Shown one piece after another: positions 41,842 through 51,029 of a stretch of 64,000 nt of DNA. The notes beneath the pieces were generated by a model. It saw only the letters and a list, made by a program, of their open reading frames with translations. It made no database searches and had not been told where the DNA came from. The translations under genes were made by a program, and so were the position numbers. Each line of letters starts with the position of its first letter. The stretch's first letter is position 1. Source of the stretch: Lelliottia sp. WAP21 (GTDB lineage: Bacteria; Pseudomonadota; Gammaproteobacteria; Enterobacterales; Enterobacteriaceae); NCBI RefSeq assembly GCF_020532665.2, contig NZ_JAIWPG020000004.1, positions 248,001 through 312,000 on the forward strand. Reading direction: 5' to 3'.

Positions 41842-42900
41842 ATGAACTATACCCGAATTGTAACCGGTATGATGTTGGCCGGTCTGCTCAGCGTGCAGGC
41901 GATGGCGGCAGAGAAAATCGTGATCGCTCATCGCGGTGCCAGTGGCTATCTGCCGGAGCACACGCTTCCGGCTAAGGCGATGGCGTATGCGCAGGGTGCC
42001 GACTACCTTGAGCAGGATCTGGTGATGACGAAGGACGACCATCTGATCGTTCTCCACGATCACTATCTGGATCGTGTAACGGACGTGGCAACACGTTTTC
42101 CGGACCGCGCCCGAAAAGATGGTCGTTACTATGCCATTGATTTTACGCTGGATGAAATTCGTTCACTGAAATTTACCGAAGGCTTTGAGCTGGAAAACGG
42201 TAAGCAGGTTCAGGTGTATCCGGGGCGCTTCCCGATGGGCAAATCCGATTTCCGTATTCATACCTTTGAAGAGGAGATTGAGTTTGTTCAGGGGTTAAAT
42301 CATTCGACCGGGAAGAACATAGGTATTTACCCGGAAATCAAAGCGCCGTGGTTCCATCATCAGGAAGGTAAGGATATCGCCGCGAAAACGCTGGAGGTGC
42401 TGAAAAAGTACGGCTACACCAGCAAAAAGGACAAGGTTTACCTGCAATGTTTCGATGCCGCCGAACTGAAACGCATCAAAAACGAGCTGGAGCCGAAAAT
42501 GGGCATGAACCTGAATCTTGTCCAGCTGATCGCTTATACCGACTGGAATGAAACTCAGGAAAAACAGCCTGACGGGACATGGGTGAACTACAGCTATGAC
42601 TGGATGTTCAAGCCAGGGGCGATGAAGCAGATCGCGCAGTATGCTGACGGTATCGGTCCTGATTACCATATGCTGGTGGCGGAAGGGTCGTCACCGGGGC
42701 ATGTGAAGCTGACGGCCATGGTGAAAGAGGCGCATAGCGACCATCTTCAGGTGCATCCTTACACGGTGCGTGCCGACCAGTTACCTGCGTATGCCACAGA
42801 TGTGAATCAGCTTTACGACGTGTTGTACAACCAGGCTGGCGTGGATGGATTGTTTACCGATTTCCCGGATAAAGCGGTGGCATTTATTCAGAAGAAGTAA
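41842..42900 (+). CDS. glpQ: Periplasmic glycerophosphodiester phosphodiesterase GlpQ
   Basis: A 352-residue secreted enzyme that hydrolyses glycerophosphodiesters to glycerol-3-phosphate for GlpT. A signal peptide ends at SVQAMA before AEK. The catalytic AHRGASGYLPEHT motif and the LEQDLVMTKDD metal-binding segment are present. The signal peptide is shorter than in E. coli GlpQ (358). It is second in glpTQ and is followed by a 96-bp tandem array rather than a plain terminator. Confidence 0.97.
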   Translation: MNYTRIVTGMMLAGLLSVQAMAAEKIVIAHRGASGYLPEHTLPAKAMAYAQGADYLEQDLVMTKDDHLIVLHDHYLDRVTDVATRFPDRARKDGRYYAIDFTLDEIRSLKFTEGFELENGKQVQVYPGRFPMGKSDFRIHTFEEEIEFVQGLNHSTGKNIGIYPEIKAPWFHHQEGKDIAAKTLEVLKKYGYTSKKDKVYLQCFDAAELKRIKNELEPKMGMNLNLVQLIAYTDWNETQEKQPDGTWVNYSYDWMFKPGAMKQIAQYADGIGPDYHMLVAEGSSPGHVKLTAMVKEAHSDHLQVHPYTVRADQLPAYATDVNQLYDVLYNQAGVDGLFTDFPDKAVAFIQKK

Positions 42901-42905
42901 GGCAA

Positions 42906-43260
42906 GGCTCTGCGGCCTGATGCCCTCACCCTAACCCTCTCCCACGGGAGAGGGAACAAGGGCGGTGCAGTGTTGTTGCGAAGCCGCCACCTGGAATTAA
43001 GGCTCTGCGGCCTGATGCCCTCACCCTAACCCTCTCCCACGGGAGAGGGGACAAGGGCGGGTGCAGTGTTGTTGCGAAGCCGTCACCTGACATACAGGCT
43101 CTGCGGCCTGATGCCCTCACCCTAACCCTCTCCCACGGGAGAGGGGACAAGGGCGGGTGCAGTGTTGTTGTGAAACTGCCACCTGACATGCAGGCTCTGC
43201 GGCCTGATGCCTTCATACTAAGCCTTTCCCACAGGGAGAAAGAGGGGACAAGGACGGGGA
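42906..43260. repeat. 96-bp tandem repeat array with GC-rich palindrome
   Basis: Three near-identical units begin at GGCTCTGCGGCCTGATGC at 42906, 43001 and 43097, with a decayed fourth at 43193 that runs to the yfaE stop codon. Periods are 95, 96 and 96 bp. Each unit contains CCCTCACCCTAA, a palindrome with arms CCCTCTCCC and GGGAGAGGG, then ACAAGGGCGG and a linker with TGCAGTGTTGTTG. The palindrome belongs to the family seen at 18.4-19.0 kb, in the opposite orientation. It fills the gap between convergent glpQ and yfaE. Confidence 0.92.
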
Positions 43261-43515
43261 TTACATCTCGATTTCGATATCGCCTTTTGCCCGGCAACAG
43301 CAGGGCAAAATTTCACCTTCGTTGATAAAGGCTAGCGGTTCGGTTAGCCAGTCAACTTGTCCGGAGACTAAACGGCAGCGACATGAGCCGCAATAGCCCG
43401 AGCGACACTGATACTCCACTTCAACCTGATGCGCTTCAAGCGCAATCAACAGGGAAGGGTGTTCTTCCCGGCACAGCACTTCGGTACCGGAAAGACTTAG
43501 CGTTACGCGGCTCAT
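43261..43515 (-). CDS. yfaE: [2Fe-2S] ferredoxin YfaE
   Basis: An 84-residue plant-type ferredoxin that helps maintain the di-iron tyrosyl-radical cofactor of NrdB in E. coli. Ligands are Cys37, Cys42 and Cys45 in CRSGYCGSC and a fourth within ILPCCCRAKG (72-74). Length equals E. coli YfaE. Its start overlaps the nrdB stop by one base (TGATG), so the two are likely translated together. Confidence 0.96.
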   Translation of the reverse strand: MSRVTLSLSGTEVLCREEHPSLLIALEAHQVEVEYQCRSGYCGSCRCRLVSGQVDWLTEPLAFINEGEILPCCCRAKGDIEIEM

Positions 43516-44645
43516 CAGAGCTGGAAGTCGCTCAGGTCGTCGGTATTCACTTCAGAGTCAATCTGCCCGACCAGATAAGAACTGACTTCCACTTCCTGTG
43601 GCGCCACCTGCACGTTATCGGATACCAGCCAGGTATTGATCCACGGAATTGGGTTAGAGCGAGTTTTGAACGGTAGCTCAAGCCCGACCGCCTGCATACG
43701 GATGTTAGTGATGTACTCAACGTACTGGCACAGGATGTCTTTGTTCAGGCCAATCATGGAGCCGTCGCGGAACAGGTAGTCTGCCCACTCTTTCTCCTGC
43801 TGAGCGGCCAGCACGAACAGGTCATAGCACTCCTGTTTGCACTCTTCGGCAATCTCAGCCATCTCCGGATCGTCTGTACCGCTGCGCAGCAGGTTCAGCA
43901 TATGCTGGGTGCCGGTCAGGTGCAGGGCTTCATCACGGGCAATCAGACGAATGATTTTGGCGTTACCTTCCATCAGCTTGCGTTCAGCAAAGGCGAAGGA
44001 GCAGGCGAAGCTGACGTAGAAACGAATCGCTTCCAGCGCGTTCACGCTCATCAGGCACAGATACAGCTGTTTTTTCAGCGCGCGCAGGTTCACGGTAACG
44101 GTCTTACCGTTGACGTTGTGCGTGCCTTCGCCCAGCAAATGCCAGTAGCTGGTCATTTCGATCAGCTCGTCGTAGTAATGGGCAATGCCTTCGGCGCGCT
44201 TCTGAATCTGCTCATTCGTGACGATATCGTCAAACACCACCGCCGGATCGTTAACGATATTACGGATGATATGGGTGTAAGAGCGAGAATGGATGGTCTC
44301 GGAGAACGCCCAGGTTTCGACCCAGGTTTCCAGTTCCGGAATAGAGATCAGCGGCAGCAGCGCCACGTTTGGGCTACGGCCCTGAATGGAATCCAGCAGC
44401 GTCTGGTACTTCAGGTTGCTCAGGAAAATGTGCTTTTCATGATCCGGCAGTGCCTGGAAGTCGATACGATCGCGGGAAACGTCAACTTCTTCCGGGCGCC
44501 AGAAGAAGGAGAGTTGCTTTTCAATCAGCTTTTCGAAGATGTCATATTTTTGCTGATCGTAGCGTGCCACGTTGACCGGCTGGCCAAAAAACATCGGCTC
44601 TTTAAGCTGGTCGTTTTTCGTCTGTGAAAAGGTGGTATATGCCAT
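43515..44645 (-). CDS. nrdB: Ribonucleotide reductase class Ia beta subunit NrdB
   Basis: A 376-residue di-iron protein that houses the stable tyrosyl radical. The radical tyrosine is in HSRSYTHI (Tyr123 counting Met; 122 in the E. coli numbering). Iron-ligand segments are WAFSETIHS and [13 protein letters not shown]. The C-terminal tail that docks on NrdA ends DDLSDFQL. The start giving [10 protein letters not shown] is preferred over an in-frame ATG ten codons upstream. It is separated from nrdA by an inverted palindromic pair. Confidence 0.97.
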   Translation of the reverse strand: MAYTTFSQTKNDQLKEPMFFGQPVNVARYDQQKYDIFEKLIEKQLSFFWRPEEVDVSRDRIDFQALPDHEKHIFLSNLKYQTLLDSIQGRSPNVALLPLISIPELETWVETWAFSETIHSRSYTHIIRNIVNDPAVVFDDIVTNEQIQKRAEGIAHYYDELIEMTSYWHLLGEGTHNVNGKTVTVNLRALKKQLYLCLMSVNALEAIRFYVSFACSFAFAERKLMEGNAKIIRLIARDEALHLTGTQHMLNLLRSGTDDPEMAEIAEECKQECYDLFVLAAQQEKEWADYLFRDGSMIGLNKDILCQYVEYITNIRMQAVGLELPFKTRSNPIPWINTWLVSDNVQVAPQEVEVSSYLVGQIDSEVNTDDLSDFQL

Positions 44646-44668
44646 GAGTGTTTCCTGTGGTGTTATTT

Positions 44669-44745
44669 CCCTCACCCCGGCCCTCGCCCACAGGGAGAGG
44701 GGGAAAGAGTTCCCTCTCCCTGTGGGAGAGGGTTAGGGTGAGGGG
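44669..44745. repeat. Inverted pair of GC-rich palindromic elements in nrdA-nrdB gap
   Basis: Two copies of the palindrome family stand in head-to-head orientation: CCCTCACCCCGGCCCTCGCC with CACAGGGAGAGGG (44669-44701), an AAAGAGTT spacer, then CCCTCTCCC, TGT, GGGAGAGGG and TTAGGGTGAGGGG. Together they form a large imperfect dyad almost filling the 105-bp gap between nrdA and nrdB on the operon mRNA. This resembles the paired-REP (BIME) arrangement. The likely effects, by analogy, are 3'-end protection or differential expression of nrdA over nrdB. Confidence 0.85.
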
Positions 44746-44750
44746 ATTTA

Positions 44751-47036
44751 TTAGATCTTACATGCGCCGCTTTCGCAGCCATCGTCCTGGATAGAAGGCG
44801 CCATGTCGTCCTGCGCATCTTCGGCTCCATCACGGGTGTTGTGATAGTACAGGGTTTTCACGCCAAACTTGTAGGCAGTCAGCAGGTCTTTCAGCAGTTG
44901 CTGCATCGGGACTTTGCCAGACGGGAAGCGCGTTGGGTCATAGTTGGTGTTGGCAGAGATCGACTGATCGATAAACTTCTGCATGATACCGACCAGCTGC
45001 AGGTAACCGTCGTTGTTCGGCATTTCCCACAGCAGTTCATAGTTATCTTTCAGCAGTTCGTAGTCCGGCACAACCTGACGCAGCACACCATCTTTCGATG
45101 CTTTAATGCTCACGTAACCGCGCGGTGGCTCAATGCCGTTAGTGGCATTGGAGATCTGCGATGACGTCTCGGAAGGCATCAGCGCGGAGAGCGTGGAGTT
45201 ACGCAGACCGTGCGTTTTGATCGATTCACGCAGTGCTTCCCAGTCCAGGTGCAGCGGTTCGCTGGTGATCGCATCAAGGTCTTTTTTATAGGTATCGATC
45301 GGTAAAATGCCTTTCGCGTAGGTGGTCTCGTTGAACCACGGGCACGCGCCTTGCTCTTTAGCCAGCTCGTTTGATGCTTTCATCAGATAGTACTGGATCG
45401 CTTCAAAAGTCTGGTGAGTCAGGTTGTTAGCGCTGCCGTCGGAGTAGCGTTTACCGTTTTTCGCCAGCCAGTAAGCAAAGTTAATCACGCCGATACCCAG
45501 CGTACGACGACCCATCGCACCACGTTTCGCCGCAGGAATTGGGTAATCCTGGTAGTCCAGCAGGGCATCCAGTGCGCGAACGGCCAGCACGGCTAACTCT
45601 TCCAGCTCGTCCAGGCTCTGAATCGCGCCAAGGTTAAACGCAGACAGCGTACAGAGGGCGATTTCACCGTTTTCGTCATTCACGTCATACAGCGGCTTGG
45701 TCGGCAGCGCGATTTCCAGGCACAGGTTAGACTGACGCACAGGCGCGATGGCCGGATCGAACGGGCTGTGGGTGTTGCAGTGGTCGACGTTCTGAATGTA
45801 GATACGGCCCGTGGACGCACGTTCCTGCATCATCAGAGAGAACAGGTCTACGGCTTTCACGCGCTGCTTACGGATGCTGTCATCCTGTTCATACTGGGTG
45901 TACAGACGCTCGAATTCATCCTGATCGGCGAAGAAGGCATCATACAGGCCCGGGACGTCAGACGGGCTGAACAGGGTGATGTCCTGGCCTTTCAGCAGAC
46001 GGGTGTACATCAGCTTGTTGATCTGAACGCCGTAATCCATATGACGCACGCGGTTGCCTTCAACCCCGCGGTTGTTTTTCAGCACCAGCAGGCTTTCGAC
46101 TTCCAGATGCCACATCGGGTAGAACAACGTAGCTGCACCACCGCGCACGCCGCCCTGAGAGCAGGATTTGACCGCAGTCTGGAAGTGCTTGTAGAACGGG
46201 ATACAACCGGTGTGGAATGCCTCACCGCCGCGAATCGGGCTACCCAGCGCACGAATACGACCGGCGTTAATACCGATACCGGCGCGCTGGGAGACGTATT
46301 TCACAATGGCGCTGGAGGTGGCGTTAATGGAATCCAGGCTGTCGCCGCACTCGATCAGAACGCACGAGCTGAACTGACGCGTCGGGGTGCGCACGCCGGA
46401 CATGATTGGCGTAGGCAGAGAAATTTTGAACGTGGAGACCGCATCGTAGAAACGCTTCACGTATTCCAGACGGGTGGCACGCGGATAGTTAGAGAACAGG
46501 CAGGCTGCCACCAGAATGTACAGGAACTGGGCGCTCTCGTAGATTTCGCCGCTGACACGGTTCTGAACCAGGTATTTGCCTTCGAGCTGCTTCACGGCCG
46601 CATAGGAGAAGTTCATATCGCGCCAGTGATCGATAAACCCGTTCATCTGCTCGAACTCTTCTTCCGTGTAGTCTTCCAGCAGATGCCTGTCGTATTTACC
46701 CATGGCGACCATTTTTGAAACGTGGTCAAACAGCGCGGGTGGCTCAAACTGACCGTACGCTTTTTTGCGCAGGTGGAAAATGGCCAGACGGGCAGCGAGA
46801 TACTGATAATCCGGTGCCTCACGGGAGATCAGATCGGCCGCCGCCTTGATGATGGTTTCATGGATATCAGACGTTTTAATGCCGTCATAGAACTGAATGT
46901 GTGAACGCAGCTCAACCTGGGAAATAGATACGTTGCTCAGTCCTTCTGCTGCCCAGTCGAGAACTCGATGGATTTTGTCGAGATTGATACGCTCAGTGGT
47001 ACCGTCGCGCTTTGTCACCAGCAGACTCTGATTCAT
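44751..47036 (-). CDS. nrdA: Ribonucleotide reductase class Ia alpha subunit NrdA
   Basis: A 761-residue catalytic subunit, identical in length to E. coli NrdA. The N-terminal ATP cone (about 1-95) gives overall activity control by ATP/dATP. Active-site cysteines lie in TRQFSSCVLIECG, SNLCLEIALP and the ALCTLSAFN segment, and the C-terminal redox pair is in DDGCESGACKI (754, 759). It is first in nrdA-nrdB-yfaE. DnaA and NrdR boxes lie upstream. Confidence 0.98.
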   Translation of the reverse strand: MNQSLLVTKRDGTTERINLDKIHRVLDWAAEGLSNVSISQVELRSHIQFYDGIKTSDIHETIIKAAADLISREAPDYQYLAARLAIFHLRKKAYGQFEPPALFDHVSKMVAMGKYDRHLLEDYTEEEFEQMNGFIDHWRDMNFSYAAVKQLEGKYLVQNRVSGEIYESAQFLYILVAACLFSNYPRATRLEYVKRFYDAVSTFKISLPTPIMSGVRTPTRQFSSCVLIECGDSLDSINATSSAIVKYVSQRAGIGINAGRIRALGSPIRGGEAFHTGCIPFYKHFQTAVKSCSQGGVRGGAATLFYPMWHLEVESLLVLKNNRGVEGNRVRHMDYGVQINKLMYTRLLKGQDITLFSPSDVPGLYDAFFADQDEFERLYTQYEQDDSIRKQRVKAVDLFSLMMQERASTGRIYIQNVDHCNTHSPFDPAIAPVRQSNLCLEIALPTKPLYDVNDENGEIALCTLSAFNLGAIQSLDELEELAVLAVRALDALLDYQDYPIPAAKRGAMGRRTLGIGVINFAYWLAKNGKRYSDGSANNLTHQTFEAIQYYLMKASNELAKEQGACPWFNETTYAKGILPIDTYKKDLDAITSEPLHLDWEALRESIKTHGLRNSTLSALMPSETSSQISNATNGIEPPRGYVSIKASKDGVLRQVVPDYELLKDNYELLWEMPNNDGYLQLVGIMQKFIDQSISANTNYDPTRFPSGKVPMQQLLKDLLTAYKFGVKTLYYHNTRDGAEDAQDDMAPSIQDDGCESGACKI

Positions 47037-47078
47037 GTGGTTTTTTACCTGTCCGTGAAATAAAAAATATCCCCCCGC

Positions 47079-47165
47079 TTATCCACAGGTCCGTCTTGTG
47101 ACTAACTCTGTGGATAAATACTATATATAGGGGGTTTGCGATTAAATGAACGCTATATGGTGAGT
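47079..47165 (-). promoter_or_regulatory. nrdA promoter region with two DnaA boxes and two NrdR boxes
   Basis: Two perfect DnaA boxes face each other, TTATCCACA (47079-47087) and TGTGGATAA (47109-47117). Directly next is ATACTATATATAGGGG (47118-47133), a near-consensus NrdR box, and a weaker one, ACGCTATATGGTGAGT, at 47150-47165, exactly 32 bp (three helical turns) apart. This is the known E. coli arrangement: DnaA-linked timing and NrdR repression by dATP of nrdAB. Fis and IciA sites of E. coli were not sought. Confidence 0.85.
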
Positions 47166-47385
47166 ATTCTAGTATCGAATCTTTTCAGCACAAGAGTTGA
47201 TTTTGACGTTAAAATGAGGTTGTCAGAGCGTAAAAAAGGCTAAGTCCTCGTACCGTAAGGCCTGGACGTCATGTCAATAATGTAGAAAAAAAAATGAAAA
47301 TTTGATCGAGTGCTGATTTCTTCAACGAGAGGTCAGAATTGCGCAACATGATGCTGCGCAATCTTTATAAGAATATTTGATGACG
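47166..47385. other. Gap between nrdA promoter and ubiG end with a stem-loop
   Basis: No gene is seen. A perfect 8-bp inverted repeat ATTGCGCA (47338-47345) and TGCGCAAT (47355-47362) lies 24 bp beyond the ubiG stop and may end the ubiG transcript on the minus strand, but the following T content is poor. The rest is AT-rich. In E. coli the autotransporter gene yfaL lies between ubiG and nrdA; here it is absent. Confidence 0.5.
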
Positions 47386-48114
47386 TTAGTCGTTTTTGGC
47401 GGTCGTATGCAACATATAGTTAACATCCACCCCCGCGCCCAACGTGAATTTATCTGTTAACGGGTTGTAATGCAGACCGGTGATATGCTGCTCTTTGAGC
47501 CCTGTTTGATCCACCCAGCCTAATAATTCCGCAGGCTTGATAAATTTCTTCACGTCATGCGTACCCTTCGGCACCATGCGCAGCACGTATTCCGCACCAA
47601 CCACTGCCATCAACCAGGCTTTTCCGTTACGGTTGATGGTCGAGAAGAAGACCTGGCCGCCCGGTTTCACCAGTTTTGCACAGGCGTGAACGACGGACTG
47701 TGGATCGGGAACGTGCTCCAGCATCTCCATGCAGGTCACCACATCGTACTGATGGGCATGCTTCGCCGCATGTTCTTCAACGGTTTCCTGCACATAGTCA
47801 ACCTGCACCCCGGATTCCAGCGCATGTAGACGGGCAACCTGCAAAGGCTCAAAGCCCATATCCAGCCCCGTCACCGTTGCGCCTTCCCGCGCCATGCTTT
47901 CCGCAAGGATCCCGCCACCGCAGCCGACGTCGAGGATTTTCTTACCGAACAGGCCGCCGGAACGCTCTGCGATATAGCCCAGACGCAGCGGGTTAATCCG
48001 GTGCAGAGGTTTGAATTCACCTTCAAGATCCCACCAGCGGGACGCCACCGCTTCAAATTTGGCGATCTCTTCATGGTCTACGTTGTGAGCCACCGGTGAT
48101 TTTTCGGCATTCAT
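47386..48114 (-). CDS. ubiG: Ubiquinone biosynthesis O-methyltransferase UbiG
   Basis: A 242-residue SAM-dependent methyltransferase that performs both O-methylations of ubiquinone synthesis. SAM-binding motif I is [16 protein letters not shown] (about residues 60-75), followed by [14 protein letters not shown]. Length is close to E. coli UbiG (240). It is divergent from gyrA, as in E. coli, across 146 bp. Confidence 0.97.
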   Translation of the reverse strand: MNAEKSPVAHNVDHEEIAKFEAVASRWWDLEGEFKPLHRINPLRLGYIAERSGGLFGKKILDVGCGGGILAESMAREGATVTGLDMGFEPLQVARLHALESGVQVDYVQETVEEHAAKHAHQYDVVTCMEMLEHVPDPQSVVHACAKLVKPGGQVFFSTINRNGKAWLMAVVGAEYVLRMVPKGTHDVKKFIKPAELLGWVDQTGLKEQHITGLHYNPLTDKFTLGAGVDVNYMLHTTAKND

Positions 48115-48180
48115 GGGCGCTTTTACTCCTTATTTAGCAAGACAATCGAGTATATCAGGCTATCCCCGCGAATAAAGCAT

Positions 48181-48216
48181 ACAGGTTTACCTGTCTGGTA
48201 GCGGTTGTGTTATAAT
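48181..48216 (+). promoter_or_regulatory. gyrA promoter with dyad at the -35 region
   Basis: A perfect -10 hexamer TATAAT lies at 48211-48216, 44 bp upstream of the gyrA ATG. The -35 region at about 48187-48192 (TTACCT, 18-bp spacing) is weak and lies inside a perfect inverted repeat ACAGGT-TT-ACCTGT (48181-48194). A poor -35 fits the supercoiling-sensitive nature of gyr promoters in E. coli. Confidence 0.65.
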
Positions 48217-48260
48217 TTGCGACCTTTGAATCCGGGATACAGTAGAGGGATAGCGGTTAG

Positions 48261-50897
48261 ATGAGCGACCTTGCGAGAGAAATTACACCGGTTAACATCG
48301 AGGAAGAGCTTAAGAGCTCCTATCTGGATTATGCGATGTCGGTCATTGTTGGCCGTGCGCTGCCGGACGTCCGAGATGGCCTGAAGCCGGTACACCGTCG
48401 CGTACTATACGCCATGAACGTATTGGGCAATGACTGGAATAAAGCCTACAAAAAATCTGCCCGTGTCGTGGGTGACGTCATCGGTAAATATCACCCCCAT
48501 GGTGATACCGCCGTTTACGACACTATCGTCCGTATGGCGCAGCCATTCTCCTTGCGTTACATGCTGGTAGATGGTCAGGGTAACTTTGGTTCTGTCGACG
48601 GCGACTCCGCTGCGGCGATGCGTTATACGGAAATCCGTATGTCGAAAATCGCCCACGAGCTGATGGCTGACCTGGAAAAAGAGACGGTCGATTTCGTCGA
48701 TAACTACGACGGCACCGAGCGTATCCCTGATGTTATGCCCACCAAGATCCCGAACCTGCTGGTTAATGGTTCTTCCGGTATCGCCGTGGGGATGGCAACC
48801 AACATTCCGCCGCACAACATCACCGAAGTCATTAATGGTTGTCTCGCCTACATCGACGATGAAGAGATTACCGTTGAAGGCCTGATGGAACACATTCCGG
48901 GTCCGGACTTCCCAACGGCTGCCATCATCAATGGCCGTCGTGGTATTGAAGAAGCGTACCGTACCGGTCGCGGTAAGATTTATATTCGCGCCCGCGCAGA
49001 AGTCGAAGCGGATGCGAAAACCGGCCGTGAAACTATTATCGTTCACGAAATTCCGTATCAGGTAAACAAAGCGCGCCTGATCGAGAAAATCGCCGAGCTG
49101 GTAAAAGAGAAACGTGTTGAAGGTATCAGCGCGCTGCGTGACGAGTCTGATAAAGACGGTATGCGCATCGTGATTGAAATCAAACGCGACGCGGTAGGTG
49201 AGGTTGTGCTGAACAACCTGTACTCCCAGACTCAGCTTCAGGTCTCCTTTGGTATCAACATGGTTGCACTGCACCATGGTCAGCCGAAGATCATGAACCT
49301 GAAAGATATTCTGAGCGCGTTCGTTCGTCACCGTCGTGAAGTGGTGACGCGCCGTACTATTTTCGAACTGCGTAAAGCACGCGACCGTGCGCACATCCTT
49401 GAAGCACTGGCTGTGGCACTGGCAAACATCGACCCTATCATTGAGTTGATTCGCCGTGCACCTACCCCTGCTGAAGCAAAAGCAGGACTGGTTGCCCGTC
49501 CATGGGCGCTGGGTAACGTCTCTGCCATGCTCGAACGTGCGGGCGATGATGCGGCGCGTCCTGAGTGGCTGGAGCCTGAGTTCGGCGTGCGTGATGGTCA
49601 ATACTACCTGACCGAGCAGCAGGCGCAGGCCATTTTGGATCTGCGTTTGCAGAAACTGACCGGCCTTGAGCACGAAAAACTTCTCGACGAATACAAAGAG
49701 CTGCTGGAGCAGATTGCAGAGCTTCTGCATATTCTTGCCAGCGCCGATCGCCTGATGGAAGTGATTCGCGAAGAGCTGGAGCTGGTCCGCGATCAGTTCG
49801 GCGATGAGCGCCGCACGGAAATTACCGCGAACTCCTCTGATATCAACATTGAAGACCTGATCAACCGCGAAGATGTGGTGGTCACCCTGTCTCACCAGGG
49901 CTATGTGAAGTATCAGCCGCTGACCGACTACGAAGCCCAACGTCGTGGTGGTAAAGGCAAGTCTGCGGCACGTATTAAAGAAGAAGACTTTATTGACCGT
50001 CTGCTGGTGGCCAACACCCATGACACGATCCTCTGCTTCTCAAGCCGTGGTCGTCTGTACTGGATGAAGGTTTACCAGCTGCCAGAAGCGAGCCGTGGCG
50101 CGCGTGGACGTCCAATCGTCAACCTGTTGCCGCTTGAGCCGAACGAACGTATTACGGCGATTCTGCCGGTGCGGGAATACGAAGAGGGCGTTAACGTCTT
50201 CATGGCGACCGCCAGCGGTACCGTGAAGAAAACGGCGCTGACCGAATTTAGCCGTCCACGTTCTGCCGGGATCATCGCGGTGAACCTGAACGAAGGCGAC
50301 GAGCTGATTGGCGTCGACCTGACGTCCGGTACTGACGAAGTCATGCTGTTCTCTGCCGCCGGTAAAGTGGTTCGCTTTAAAGAAAACGCCGTGCGTGCCA
50401 TGGGCCGTACCGCGACCGGTGTTCGCGGTATCAAGCTTGCCGGTGAAGACGCGGTTGTATCCCTGATCATTCCTCGTGGCGAAGGGGCAATCCTGACCGT
50501 GACGCAGAATGGTTACGGTAAACGTACTGCTGAAGGCGAATACCCAACCAAATCGCGCGGTACGCAGGGTGTTATCTCGATCAAAGTGACCGAGCGTAAC
50601 GGTTCTGTTGTGGGTGCGGTACAGGTTGATGACTGCGATCAGATCATGATGATCACCGATGCCGGTACGCTGGTGCGTACCCGTGTGTCAGAGATCAGCG
50701 TGGTAGGGCGTAACACCCAGGGCGTTATCCTCATCCGTACGGCGGAAGATGAAAACGTGGTGGGCCTGCAACGTGTTGCTGAGCCTGTCGACGATGAAGA
50801 GCTTGACTCTATCGACGGCAGCGTAGCGGAAGGCGACGATGAGATCGCGCCAGAAGCGGAAAGCGACGATGATGTTGCGGACGACGCTGAAGAGTAA
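48261..50897 (+). CDS. gyrA: DNA gyrase subunit A
   Basis: An 878-residue type II topoisomerase subunit (E. coli 875) that breaks and rejoins DNA during negative supercoiling. The quinolone region reads [12 protein letters not shown], so residue 83 is Thr while residue 87 is Asp; E. coli has Ser83. The catalytic tyrosine is in [12 protein letters not shown] (Tyr122 by homology). The C-terminal beta-pinwheel has the GyrA box QRRGGKG, and a very acidic tail ends the protein. A strong terminator follows 17 bp after the stop. Confidence 0.98.
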   Translation: MSDLAREITPVNIEEELKSSYLDYAMSVIVGRALPDVRDGLKPVHRRVLYAMNVLGNDWNKAYKKSARVVGDVIGKYHPHGDTAVYDTIVRMAQPFSLRYMLVDGQGNFGSVDGDSAAAMRYTEIRMSKIAHELMADLEKETVDFVDNYDGTERIPDVMPTKIPNLLVNGSSGIAVGMATNIPPHNITEVINGCLAYIDDEEITVEGLMEHIPGPDFPTAAIINGRRGIEEAYRTGRGKIYIRARAEVEADAKTGRETIIVHEIPYQVNKARLIEKIAELVKEKRVEGISALRDESDKDGMRIVIEIKRDAVGEVVLNNLYSQTQLQVSFGINMVALHHGQPKIMNLKDILSAFVRHRREVVTRRTIFELRKARDRAHILEALAVALANIDPIIELIRRAPTPAEAKAGLVARPWALGNVSAMLERAGDDAARPEWLEPEFGVRDGQYYLTEQQAQAILDLRLQKLTGLEHEKLLDEYKELLEQIAELLHILASADRLMEVIREELELVRDQFGDERRTEITANSSDINIEDLINREDVVVTLSHQGYVKYQPLTDYEAQRRGGKGKSAARIKEEDFIDRLLVANTHDTILCFSSRGRLYWMKVYQLPEASRGARGRPIVNLLPLEPNERITAILPVREYEEGVNVFMATASGTVKKTALTEFSRPRSAGIIAVNLNEGDELIGVDLTSGTDEVMLFSAAGKVVRFKENAVRAMGRTATGVRGIKLAGEDAVVSLIIPRGEGAILTVTQNGYGKRTAEGEYPTKSRGTQGVISIKVTERNGSVVGAVQVDDCDQIMMITDAGTLVRTRVSEISVVGRNTQGVILIRTAEDENVVGLQRVAEPVDDEELDSIDGSVAEGDDEIAPEAESDDDVADDAEE

Positions 50898-50910
50898 TGT
50901 CTCCTGACGT

Positions 50911-50944
50911 AAAAAAGGGCCGGATACCGGCCCTTTCTTTTTTT
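50911..50944 (+). terminator. Rho-independent terminator of gyrA
   Basis: A 10-bp stem AAAGGGCCGG (50914-50923) and CCGGCCCTTT (50927-50936) with an ATA loop is followed by a C and a run of T residues. It lies just downstream of gyrA and before rcsC. Confidence 0.95.
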
Positions 50945-51029
50945 GCGGACAAGTGAGCATTGCGACAAGCTACGTTTACCGCTACCTTAACCACATTCTT
51001 TTTGACCCCGACGGCGGAGCCTCGCCCCC

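Noticed and set aside
42926..43297. Minus-strand open frame of 123 codons over the 96-bp array
   Set aside because: 96 bp is 32 codons, so the same repeat artefact applies. It also runs into the yfaE coding region and has no recognisable domain or ribosome-binding site.
48405..50021. Minus-strand open frame of 538 codons opposite gyrA
   Set aside because: An antisense shadow of gyrA with no recognisable domain; the gyrA frame is complete and conserved.
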